A DNA stretch of 8,468 nt from assembly GCA_023129265.1 (NCBI GenBank), contig JAGMCJ010000007.1:1-8468 (forward strand). Reading direction: 5' to 3'. How positions within the stretch are numbered: position 1 is the stretch's first letter; each line of letters starts with the position of its first letter. Below, one piece after another: positions 1 through 5,570 of this stretch. Made by a program: the position numbers and the translations under genes. Source of the DNA: Thermoplasmata archaeon. GTDB lineage: Archaea > Thermoplasmatota > Thermoplasmata > RBG-16-68-12 > JAGMCJ01. The notes beneath the pieces are model-generated. The model saw only the letters and a program-made list of their open reading frames with translations, was not told the origin of the DNA and made no database searches.

Positions 1-923
1 GGCTCAAGCTGAAGGACCTCCCTGAAGAGAACATCTTCTCCAGCGGGCACACCGCCTGTGCCGGTTGCGGTGCAGCAATGGCGATTCGGAACATCGTGAA
101 GGTCCTGGGGAAGGACATCATCATCTACGTCCCCGCCAGCTGTCTGAGCGTCTTCAACGGCCTATTCCCGAACTGCGCGTGGACGGTCCCCTATCACCAC
201 ACCGTGTTCGAGAACACCGGTGCAGCGATATCAGGGCTCTCGCGGGCGATGAAGCGCAAGGGCCTCGACGACGTGACCGTCGTGGGCATCGCCGGTGATG
301 GCGGGACGGCGGACATAGGCCTTCAGGCACTGTCCGGAGCGGCGGAGCGGAACGAGGACGTCATCTACATCTGCTACGACAACGAGGCGTACATGAACAC
401 CGGCGTGCAGAGGAGCGGGTCCACGCCTCACGGGGCGTCGACGACGACCACGCCCGTCGGCAAGCTGACGAAGGGAAACCAGGACTTCAAGAAGGACGTC
501 CCGCTCATCATGATGGCTCACGGCGTCCCGTACGTGGCGACCGCAAGCGGGTCTTTCCCGCTCGACCTCATCAACAAGGTGAAGAAGGCCAAGGAGACGA
601 AGGGCTTCCGCTACCTCCAGGTCTACGCTCCCTGCGTCCCAGGATGGGGGTACGAGCAGTCCAAGACGGTCGAGCTGGGGAAGCTCGCGGTCGAGTGCGG
701 CATGTGGTTCCTTCTGGAGTGCGAGAACGGGCGGCTGAAGATCAACCGGGAGCCGAAGATGAAGAACCTCGAAACGTACCTGAAAATGCAGGGACGCTTC
801 AGGCACATGGACAAGAAGCAGATCGCCGAGCTGCAGGAGAGCATCGAGAGGAAGTGGGAGTTCTACAAGGGCTACGCCGAGCTCACCCAGCGGCTCTACA
901 GCGGCTCTGAAGCCTCCGTGTGA
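1..923 (+). CDS. porB: Pyruvate/2-oxoacid:ferredoxin oxidoreductase, beta subunit (5' partial)
   Basis: The frame is open from base 3 and ends at TGA 921-923, giving 306 visible residues; the family is about this long, so probably only a few N-terminal residues are missing. This subunit binds thiamine diphosphate (TPP) and one [4Fe-4S] cluster, and with the other PFOR subunits oxidatively decarboxylates pyruvate (or another 2-oxoacid) to acyl-CoA in the cytoplasm, reducing ferredoxin. All four expected cluster cysteines are seen: CAGC at visible residues 19-22, Cys47 in PASCLS, and Cys211 in YAPCVPGW. The 25-residue step from Cys22 to Cys47 matches known PFORs. The TPP/Mg site is GDGGTADIG (98-106) followed by DNEAYMNTGVQ (126-136). 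An ATG at 78 is internal, because starting there would remove the first CxxC. The alpha subunit gene probably lies just upstream. Exact 2-oxoacid specificity cannot be read from this subunit. Confidence 0.93.
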   Translation, partial: LKLKDLPEENIFSSGHTACAGCGAAMAIRNIVKVLGKDIIIYVPASCLSVFNGLFPNCAWTVPYHHTVFENTGAAISGLSRAMKRKGLDDVTVVGIAGDGGTADIGLQALSGAAERNEDVIYICYDNEAYMNTGVQRSGSTPHGASTTTTPVGKLTKGNQDFKKDVPLIMMAHGVPYVATASGSFPLDLINKVKKAKETKGFRYLQVYAPCVPGWGYEQSKTVELGKLAVECGMWFLLECENGRLKINREPKMKNLETYLKMQGRFRHMDKKQIAELQESIERKWEFYKGYAELTQRLYSGSEASV

Positions 924-946
924 AGCGGGCCGAGGATTCCCAAGTC

Positions 947-954
947 CTATATAC
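947..954 (+). promoter_or_regulatory. TATA box of thi4
   Basis: CTATATAC sits 32-39 bp before the thi4 ATG, in the short gap after porB, preceded by CAAGTC as a possible BRE. Transcription would begin near 973-977, leaving a leader of roughly 10 nt that still holds the SD sequence. The 11-mer AAGTCCTATAT (942-952) recurs exactly at 5532-5542. Called by pattern only. Confidence 0.6.
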
Positions 955-973
955 TGGTTGCAGCTATTTCTCG

Positions 974-981
974 CGAGGTGA
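974..981 (+). promoter_or_regulatory. Shine-Dalgarno site that sets the thi4 start
   Basis: GAGGTGA lies about 5 nt before ATG 986 and matches the archaeal anti-SD consensus (GGAGGTGATC). It argues for 986 over the upstream in-frame ATG at 920, which would lie before the TATA box and overlap the porB stop codon. Confidence 0.7.
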
Positions 982-985
982 ACTC

Positions 986-1765
986 ATGCCAACCTTTGAG
1001 AAGGTTACAGAGAGTCAAGTCACGCGGGCTATCGTCAGCAGTTTTGCCGCAGATCTGGAGAAGTTCGCGGAGGGGGAGGTCGTCATAGTCGGTGGCGGGC
1101 CGAGCGGGCTCATGGCCGCCAGGGAACTCGCCTTGAAAGGCGTTCGCGTTCTGATCATCGAGAGGAACAACTACCTTGGCGGTGGCTTCTGGATCGGTGG
1201 CTACCTCATGAACACGATTACGGTCAGGGCGCCCGCTCACCTGATCCTGGACGAACTGGACGTCCCGTACAAGGAGTTCTCGAAGAACCTCTTCGTGACA
1301 CCCGGACCGCACGCGTGCTCCAAGCTCATCGCGGCGGCCTGCGATGCGGGGGCGAAGGTACTCAACATGACGAAGTTCGATGACGTGGTCCTCAGGGAGA
1401 ACAACAGAGTGGGCGGTGTCGTGGTGAACTGGACTCCTGTCAGCGCGCTTCCGCGGGAGATTACATGCGTCGATCCGATCGCGTTGGAATCCAAGCTGGT
1501 GATAGACGCGACCGGGCACGAGGCCGAAGTGGTGACGAAGCTCGAGCAGAGAGGGATTCTCAAGAAGGTCGGCGAAGGGGGGATGTGGGTCGAGAAGTCC
1601 GAGGACCTCGTCGTCGAGCACACCGGTGAGGTTCACCCAGGTCTCATGGCAATAGGAATGGCGGTGTCCGCCACGTACGGATTGCCTAGAATGGGTCCGA
1701 CATTCGGCGCGATGCTCCTATCCGGAAAGAAAGGTGCAGAAATTGCCCTCGACCTCCTCAAGTGA
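986..1765 (+). CDS. thi4: Thi4-type thiazole synthase (Cys-type)
   Basis: A 259-residue protein, the usual archaeal Thi4 length. The enzyme makes the thiazole phosphate precursor of thiamine from NAD+ and glycine with iron, plus a sulfur source. Visible features are the Rossmann nucleotide-binding motif GGGPSG (residues 36-41) after EVVIV, an acidic residue at the end of strand 2 (IIER), the NNYLGGGFWIGG segment (61-72), the NWT...CVDP segment (149-164), DATGHEAEV (174-182), and the C-terminal GLPRMGPTFGAMLLSG. Cys161 lies directly before V-D-P, the position of the sulfur-donating Cys in yeast and plant Thi4 (CMDP) and of His in methanogen Thi4 (HVDP). It has its own TATA box and SD. It follows porB, whose product needs TPP. 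The next gene starts inside its 3' end. The predicted leader of about 10 nt leaves no room for a TPP riboswitch. Confidence 0.93.
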   Translation: MPTFEKVTESQVTRAIVSSFAADLEKFAEGEVVIVGGGPSGLMAARELALKGVRVLIIERNNYLGGGFWIGGYLMNTITVRAPAHLILDELDVPYKEFSKNLFVTPGPHACSKLIAAACDAGAKVLNMTKFDDVVLRENNRVGGVVVNWTPVSALPREITCVDPIALESKLVIDATGHEAEVVTKLEQRGILKKVGEGGMWVEKSEDLVVEHTGEVHPGLMAIGMAVSATYGLPRMGPTFGAMLLSGKKGAEIALDLLK

Positions 1766-2567
1766 GTGGAACATCCCAACCGATGTTTTCGTTTACAATG
1801 ACCTGTCCGCCAAGACACTCGCAATCAAGGAAATCGCCTCGTACATTCGAGGGCTCTTCCCCAGGATGAAGGTAGAGGTCAGAGGTGATTTCGTATCTCA
1901 CCATTACCGCGGAAGTACCGAGGAGCTGGCTGAGAAGATCGCGCGCACCAAGGTCAGGAACACCAGCAACCCCTTCGAAGGCTTCGACCCCCTTTTCGGC
2001 GAGATTAGATTCGAGGAGAAGCTTCTCGAAAGGCCAGAGAGGGGGATCTCCGGCGTCCTGTACGATGCGACCAGACTTCATCTCGTCCTGAGGGGAATGA
2101 TCCCAGAAGAGGAGCTGAGTCTCAGAGCGGTCCACGCAGTGTTCACGTCGAGACTGTTCGGAACGTATGACATCGCAGACGCAAGGTATCACGCGCGAGT
2201 GGTCCTGTGCGGCTATCCGAGCATGATCTCCACTAGCGGGATTGTGGAAGCGCCTGCGAAGCCCAGGGAGTACTACCTGATGAGGGAGAAGCTCAGAGCG
2301 TTGGGCGAGGACGTCCCCACCGAAGTCCTCAAAGAGCAGATCCAGGGGAGGTTTCTGGACTACGACGATCCCCGCATGACGGAGGTGATGAAGGGGTACT
2401 CGCTTCAGGCGCTCTTCTACGCTATCACGCACGAACCCTTCTGCGAGAACCCGGATTGCAGGCTGTACAACTCCCATTGGCAGGAAGAGGTGCTCGCCTC
2501 TCAGCTCGGAGACAAGGAGTTCTGCGACGAGCACTCATCATTGATTCACCAGATCGCTGAGCAATGA
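1734..2567 (+). CDS. Archaemetzincin-related protein, DUF6775-type putative metallopeptidase
   Basis: A 277-residue protein starting at GTG 1734, inside thi4 (32-nt overlap). No ATG is available in this frame near the family-like start (DVFVYNDL at residues 17-24), so GTG 1734 or TTG 1743 must serve; the overlap implies translational coupling. From memory the layout matches the archaeal family named DUF6775, including VFTSRLFGTYD (136-146), GYPSMISTSGIVEAPAKPRE (160-179) and GRFLDYDDPRMTEVMKGY. The C-terminal cluster is HEPFCENPDCRLYNSHW (233-249) then FCDEH (263-267). The C-x4-C step and the later Cys resemble the structural zinc motif of archaemetzincins. The classical HExxH is not seen, so peptidase activity is uncertain. 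No signal peptide or TM segment is seen, so it is probably cytoplasmic. The function is unknown, and the thi4 link is inferred only from gene order. Confidence 0.75.
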   Translation: MQKLPSTSSSEWNIPTDVFVYNDLSAKTLAIKEIASYIRGLFPRMKVEVRGDFVSHHYRGSTEELAEKIARTKVRNTSNPFEGFDPLFGEIRFEEKLLERPERGISGVLYDATRLHLVLRGMIPEEELSLRAVHAVFTSRLFGTYDIADARYHARVVLCGYPSMISTSGIVEAPAKPREYYLMREKLRALGEDVPTEVLKEQIQGRFLDYDDPRMTEVMKGYSLQALFYAITHEPFCENPDCRLYNSHWQEEVLASQLGDKEFCDEHSSLIHQIAEQ

Positions 2568-2630
2568 GGCCTCGACCACGTTTCTGGAAATCACGCAATC
2601 TCAGTCGTACGCACGGGAGACTGTATGCGG

Positions 2631-3284
2631 CTAGTCGTCGGGCGGGGGAGGCGGCTCTTCCCGTACGAGCTCAATCGGTATTGTCACACGCACGCCAGGA
2701 AGGACACGCCTCGTGACAACATCCACCACGCGGCGGAATTCCTTCTCGATTTCCGCACTGTCGGATATGCGCAACAACTTCCGTCTCGTGACCATATTTC
2801 GAGAGATCGCTGATGCTCCCTTGATTCGGATGCGAAGGTCACCGACTATTGGCAGCGTTCCCGGGATTTCAGCGGTGCCCTCACCGAGCGAAGAGGGAAA
2901 CGCCTCGCCCTGAACATCGATCCAGATGAAGTTCGAACTGAACCTGTTCAGGCCCGGTAGCTTCGCACCAAGCAGGCTGAGAACGACGGCCAAGAGGAAG
3001 AGATAGTAATCTATTGCTCCAGTTGAAATGTAGTTCGAAACCTCACGCAAGAGAAGCAGAACGCCGATGACGATCATGAACCATCCCACAATCCTCAGCG
3101 CCCGCCAAGGGAGCAGTATATCCTTCGGTCGAGTCTCGGCGAGGAGTTGACCTCTCATCTTTCCCGTTCCTGCGATTGTCTGGCCTATCACCCCGAGGGA
3201 TTTCGATGAGATACGCGAATAACCTGCCTCTTCAAGCACGTCTCTCAGGAGCACGAAAAGCTTGCGCGGAGCCTGGGTGACCAC
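2631..3284 (-). CDS. Two-TM membrane protein of unknown function
   Basis: No family recognised. From GTG 3284 it is 217 residues: a basic N-terminal part (1-60), two hydrophobic helices (about 62-80 and 92-108), a C-terminal domain with beta-strand-like stretches (IRIKGASAI, VTIPIEL) and an acidic/proline tail ending PPPPPDD. Both termini would lie on the same side, with a short loop between helices. The start is doubtful: the frame stays open upstream to TAA 3389-3387 and that stretch reads like protein (AIRAYKISINPTRFRWPRSK). A good SD (GAGGGAG, 3362-3356) and a BRE/TATA-like element stand ahead of an in-frame ATT at 3350, while GTG 3284 has no well-placed SD. The true protein may therefore be about 239 residues. 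It is convergent with the DUF6775-type gene (63-nt gap) and divergent from the beta-helix gene. Confidence 0.7.
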   Translation of the reverse strand: MVTQAPRKLFVLLRDVLEEAGYSRISSKSLGVIGQTIAGTGKMRGQLLAETRPKDILLPWRALRIVGWFMIVIGVLLLLREVSNYISTGAIDYYLFLLAVVLSLLGAKLPGLNRFSSNFIWIDVQGEAFPSSLGEGTAEIPGTLPIVGDLRIRIKGASAISRNMVTRRKLLRISDSAEIEKEFRRVVDVVTRRVLPGVRVTIPIELVREEPPPPPDD

Positions 3285-3384
3285 CTCAAGATGCTTGCTT
3301 CTTGGCCACCTGAATCTCGTGGGATTGATAGAGATCTTGTAAGCGCGAATCGCAACTCCCTCGGTGCTTGTACGGTATGTGCTG

Positions 3385-3400
3385 ACTTAAGCTTTTTCGC
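3385..3400 (-). promoter_or_regulatory. Probable BRE/TATA promoter of the two-TM protein gene
   Basis: On the minus strand, GCGAAAAAGCTTAAGT resembles a purine-rich BRE followed by a TATA-like core. It would place the transcription start near 3362, just ahead of the GAGGGAG motif. This fits initiation near 3350 better than at GTG 3284, which would have a leader of nearly 80 nt. Confidence 0.45.
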
Positions 3401-3500
3401 GACAACGCTCCCGCACGGGGTTCTCGCCTCCACCCTGCAATGTATCGTGCTAGTCGAGGAAGGGTCGCCGAATAGACTATCAGGGTTCCGGTCTAGAAAG

Positions 3501-3510
3501 GATAAGTACC
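3501..3510 (+). promoter_or_regulatory. Weak TATA-like element of the beta-helix gene
   Basis: GATAAGTACC, preceded by GAAAG, lies about 30-39 bp before ATG 3540, a spacing that fits an archaeal promoter with a leader of about 10 nt. The match is poor, and GAGTATAGG (3521-3529) is an alternative. Confidence 0.3.
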
Positions 3511-3539
3511 GCTAGGAAGAGAGTATAGGTCGTGGTCGG

Positions 3540-4058
3540 ATGAGAACCCCGAGGTCGCGCATTCGAGCAGTTCTCGTTGTGGGAGCCTTGGTCATCACAA
3601 GCCTTCTCATCAACCCAGACCGAGCAACCGCAGGGACTCCAGTTCAAGGTCCGATTTCAACAGACACGAGTTGGACCGCGGACGGAAGCCCATACTGGGT
3701 CGAGGGTGATGTTGTCGTCCTCAATCCCGCGAACCTGACAGTCGAACCAGGAGTCGAGGTCCTTTTCAACGGCCTCTACGCGATCTATGTGGAGGGAGTC
3801 CTCTATTCAGTGGGAACGCCCGCCTCAGCGATCGACTTCACATCCAATCTCTCTACGCCTTCCCCTGGTGATTGGAAGGGACTGCAGGTGAATGCTACCG
3901 GCAGGGCGACCATCCGCCACACAAACATCACATACTCGACCCACGGGATTGTACTCGAGGGAAGCTCGAACAATACGGTCGCGAATGCGTATATTGCACT
4001 CAACTCGGACTCCAGCATATCGGTCAGAAACGGAAGCTCGAAGCATCTCCCGGAATGA
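3540..4058 (+). CDS. Secreted beta-helix (NosD-like) protein, apparently truncated
   Basis: A 172-residue protein. A basic N-terminus (MRTPRSRIR), hydrophobic core (10-24) and small-residue cleavage region (about 28-34, RATAGTP) indicate export by Sec. The rest shows the short beta-strand/turn pattern of right-handed parallel beta-helix surface proteins: LTVEPGVEVLFNG, AIDFTSN, PGDWKGLQVNATG, IRHTNITYSTHGIVLEGSSNNTVANAYI. Several N-x-S/T sequons (residues 65, 103, 118, 129, 144) suggest a glycosylated surface protein. Such proteins usually carry many more coils. Here the frame ends abruptly at TGA 4056-4058. A one-base shift after 4040 would give the helix-like S-I-S-R-N-E before another stop. 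No C-terminal anchor is seen. It is probably the 5' remnant of a longer gene, though a short product cannot be excluded. The role (adhesion, glycan binding) is unknown. Confidence 0.6.
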   Translation: MRTPRSRIRAVLVVGALVITSLLINPDRATAGTPVQGPISTDTSWTADGSPYWVEGDVVVLNPANLTVEPGVEVLFNGLYAIYVEGVLYSVGTPASAIDFTSNLSTPSPGDWKGLQVNATGRATIRHTNITYSTHGIVLEGSSNNTVANAYIALNSDSSISVRNGSSKHLPE

Positions 4059-4303
4059 AGATTGACATCTGATGTGGTCACACTTCGAGGAGGAAACGGG
4101 TTCCCATGCCACCCAGGGTCCTTTCCTGGATTGGGAGACTTAGAGGCAGTCACAACATGTTAGCTCCAATACGTAAGCAGGGATGCTTGAGGGGAGTTGG
4201 GAGAGATGTGAATCTCGGACTTCTCCTGTCAGGCCTTGAGAAGCCGGAACCCGAGGAACCGCCTGAGGACGAAGACGTAGAAGTCTTCTGACTTTTCCCT
4301 GGT
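4059..4303. other. Gap with no supported gene; possible remnant of the beta-helix gene
   Basis: All three plus-strand frames hold short pieces broken by stops: IDI then stop at 4070-4072 in one frame, DVVTLRGGNGF to a stop at 4149-4151 in another. An open stretch ending at 4291 has the acidic tail PEPEEPPEDEDVEVF. None has a good start or a recognisable domain. The pattern fits a decayed 3' end of the preceding gene, but no single frame can be defended. No clear terminator hairpin or RNA gene was seen. Confidence 0.4.
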
Positions 4304-5350
4304 CTAGCGCGTCACACGTCGCTTCCTCTCGAATCCTTCCAGCCGTTCGGTCAACGAATGCACTAAGAGCGGTAGCGCAATAGTCGCATCGCAGTAGCAG
4401 ACCGCCATTCTCGTTCCCGCCGACTCCTTTCCCCAGGAAATCGCCTCCTCCAGAGTCGCCCCGCTCAAACCTCCCCACTGCGGCGAGTCCATCGTTATCT
4501 GGACCGCGTACTTGTGCGGGTAGTACGACTCATCTGTCCCCTTCCTCTTGAGCCCCTTGTCTGCTTTGCCGGGAACCTTCAAGTCCTCGTACAGGAGATC
4601 CGATGTTGCGGCGAACAACTGGATGAAGTCCTTCGGCACACCTCCACCTATGAAGATGGCCCCGGTGTCCTCCACTTCCTTCGCGAGCTTCATGAACTCC
4701 ACATAGTCCTTCACATTGTCTATCCTCACGCCGTGGCCTTTGGAGTGAGCGATTAGTGCGGCGTCCCCGTACGGGCTGTCCACGATTGCAGGACAGAACA
4801 CTGGGACGGCGTGTCTCGCCGCCGCCGATGCAATGCAGTCGATTCCCTTCCCCGCAAGCCAGTTTCCGAAGTCTTTGAGAAGCTCTCTGGAAGAGCAGTT
4901 GCGATCCTCCTTCATGCCCATCAGGAAGTCGCATATCAGATTCGTCATCTCGAAGTAGTCGCTTTCCTTCCCTACGACGTCATAGTATCGGTTGTAACCC
5001 TCTTCGAACAGCTTCGCGTCCGTCGAGCCGATCCGATCGTCCAGATGGTAGTAGTTGAAGCCCATCGCCTCGACGATGTCCTCCGAGATGTTGGCGCCCG
5101 TGGACACGAGCACATCTATGTAGCCCTGCTCGATGAACCACTTGATTATCCTCCACTGGCCCGCGGTCGAGAGGGAGCCCGCGTATCCGAACATGATAGT
5201 CACGGACTCATCGCGTATCATGCTCTCGATGATGTCCACTGCTCTTCCCAGCGTCCTGCCCTGATAGGCCGTCCTCCCCATCGCCTTCAGAAGATCGGAA
5301 ACGCTCCTCCGCTTCACGTCCAGAGTCTCAACAACGGATTTCATCGCCAT
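4304..5350 (-). CDS. Deoxyhypusine synthase family protein (non-canonical, DHS2-like)
   Basis: A 348-residue cytoplasmic protein. Canonical DHS moves the aminobutyl group of spermidine to a lysine of archaeal/eukaryotic IF5A, using NAD+. Family signatures: FGYAGSLSTAG (54-64), LVSTGANISEDI (81-92), NYYHLDDRIG (99-108), PAIVDSPYGDAAL (187-199), GGGVPKDF (235-242), SGATLEEAISWGK (296-308). Lys308 matches the catalytic lysine of human DHS (Lys329). By remembered alignment, human K-H-H (catalytic-pocket His288) is K240-D-F here, and the EFDGSDSG stretch with its acidic substrate contacts is QWGGLSG. The polyamine pocket is thus altered, as in DHS paralogues whose amine donor or acceptor differs; homospermidine synthase-like activity is an alternative. 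The start may be ATG 5350 or the third codon. It is divergent from the GTPase gene. Family membership is firm; the exact reaction is not. Confidence 0.85.
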   Translation of the reverse strand: MAMKSVVETLDVKRRSVSDLLKAMGRTAYQGRTLGRAVDIIESMIRDESVTIMFGYAGSLSTAGQWRIIKWFIEQGYIDVLVSTGANISEDIVEAMGFNYYHLDDRIGSTDAKLFEEGYNRYYDVVGKESDYFEMTNLICDFLMGMKEDRNCSSRELLKDFGNWLAGKGIDCIASAAARHAVPVFCPAIVDSPYGDAALIAHSKGHGVRIDNVKDYVEFMKLAKEVEDTGAIFIGGGVPKDFIQLFAATSDLLYEDLKVPGKADKGLKRKGTDESYYPHKYAVQITMDSPQWGGLSGATLEEAISWGKESAGTRMAVCYCDATIALPLLVHSLTERLEGFERKRRVTR

Positions 5351-5404
5351 CAGGAAGGCCTATTCGTTGCGTAGTTTTCATGTTTTCGTTTGCGCCTTCG
5401 GAGC

Positions 5405-5416
5405 GGAATCGATTCC
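5405..5416. repeat. Perfect 12-bp palindrome in the DHS-like/GTPase intergenic region
   Basis: GGAATCGATTCC is exactly self-complementary. It lies 55 bp before the DHS-like start and about 120 bp before the GTPase TATA box. It could be a dimeric regulator site for the minus-strand gene; there is no direct evidence of binding. Confidence 0.4.
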
Positions 5417-5456
5417 TGGCAGCGATCGTACACGTCGAGCCCCTTCCCTCACTGCT

Positions 5457-5493
5457 CAGTGTCCTTTTTGGAGGGGCGGGACAGCGCAGTGTC
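5457..5493. repeat. Direct repeat CAGTGTC spaced by 30 bp
   Basis: CAGTGTC occurs at 5457-5463 and 5487-5493, exactly 30 bp apart (about three helical turns). The first copy is also half of CACTG-CT-CAGTG (5450-5461). The elements are short, so chance is a real possibility. Confidence 0.3.
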
Positions 5494-5505
5494 GGATTGC
5501 TGAAA

Positions 5506-5523
5506 ATTATCAGACCTGATAAT
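5506..5523. promoter_or_regulatory. Operator-like inverted repeat upstream of the GTPase promoter
   Basis: ATTATCAG-AC-CTGATAAT: perfect 8-bp arms around a 2-bp centre, A/T-rich in a G/C-rich genome. It ends about 14 bp before the TATA box. A site just upstream of BRE/TATA could bind a dimeric helix-turn-helix activator or repressor. The regulator is not in this window. Confidence 0.55.
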
Positions 5524-5530
5524 CTATCGG

Positions 5531-5544
5531 AAAGTCCTATATGA
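5531..5544 (+). promoter_or_regulatory. BRE/TATA promoter of the GTPase-TPR gene
   Basis: AAAGTCCTATATGA, sharing AAGTCCTATAT exactly with the thi4 promoter. Transcription would start near 5565-5570. The ATG at 5541 lies inside this TATA box and cannot be the start if the promoter is real. ATG 5571 would then be leaderless or nearly so. Confidence 0.55.
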
Positions 5545-5570
5545 ATGCCGCGCGAATTCTGGGAACGTCA

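Larger units (their letters stand above)
3285..3539. other. Divergent intergenic region
   Basis: About 255 bp between the start of the two-TM gene (-) and the beta-helix gene (+). Bases 3285-3350 are probably an N-terminal extension of the minus-strand gene, followed by its promoter near 3385-3400. Nothing recognisable was seen in 3401-3490. A weak TATA-like element for the plus-strand gene is at 3501-3510. Confidence 0.5.

Noticed and set aside
920..985. ATG 920 as the thi4 start
   Set aside because: It precedes the TATA box and overlaps the porB stop, while ATG 986 has a strong SD and gives the normal family length.
924..985. TPP riboswitch upstream of thi4
   Set aside because: The predicted leader is about 10 nt and no THI-box-like helices are seen in the 62-bp gap.
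231..2534. Long antisense open frames opposite porB, thi4 and the DUF6775-type gene
   Set aside because: These are G/C-bias shadows: arginine/leucine-rich translations without motifs, opposite clearly identified genes.
4100..4150. Weak hairpin CCAGG...CCTGG in the gap after the beta-helix gene
   Set aside because: Five-bp arms with no following T tract; not a convincing terminator or RNA.
4106..4291. A 61-residue open frame with acidic tail (PEPEEPPEDEDVEVF)
   Set aside because: No SD, no recognisable domain and basic/low-complexity content; more likely debris of the preceding gene.
5366..5392. A/T-rich stretch as promoter of the DHS-like gene
   Set aside because: No clear TATA core on the minus strand; position is suitable but the match is too poor to call.
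5541..5570. ATG 5541 as the GTPase start
   Set aside because: It falls inside the TATA box (5537-5544), too close for any mRNA from this promoter to include it.
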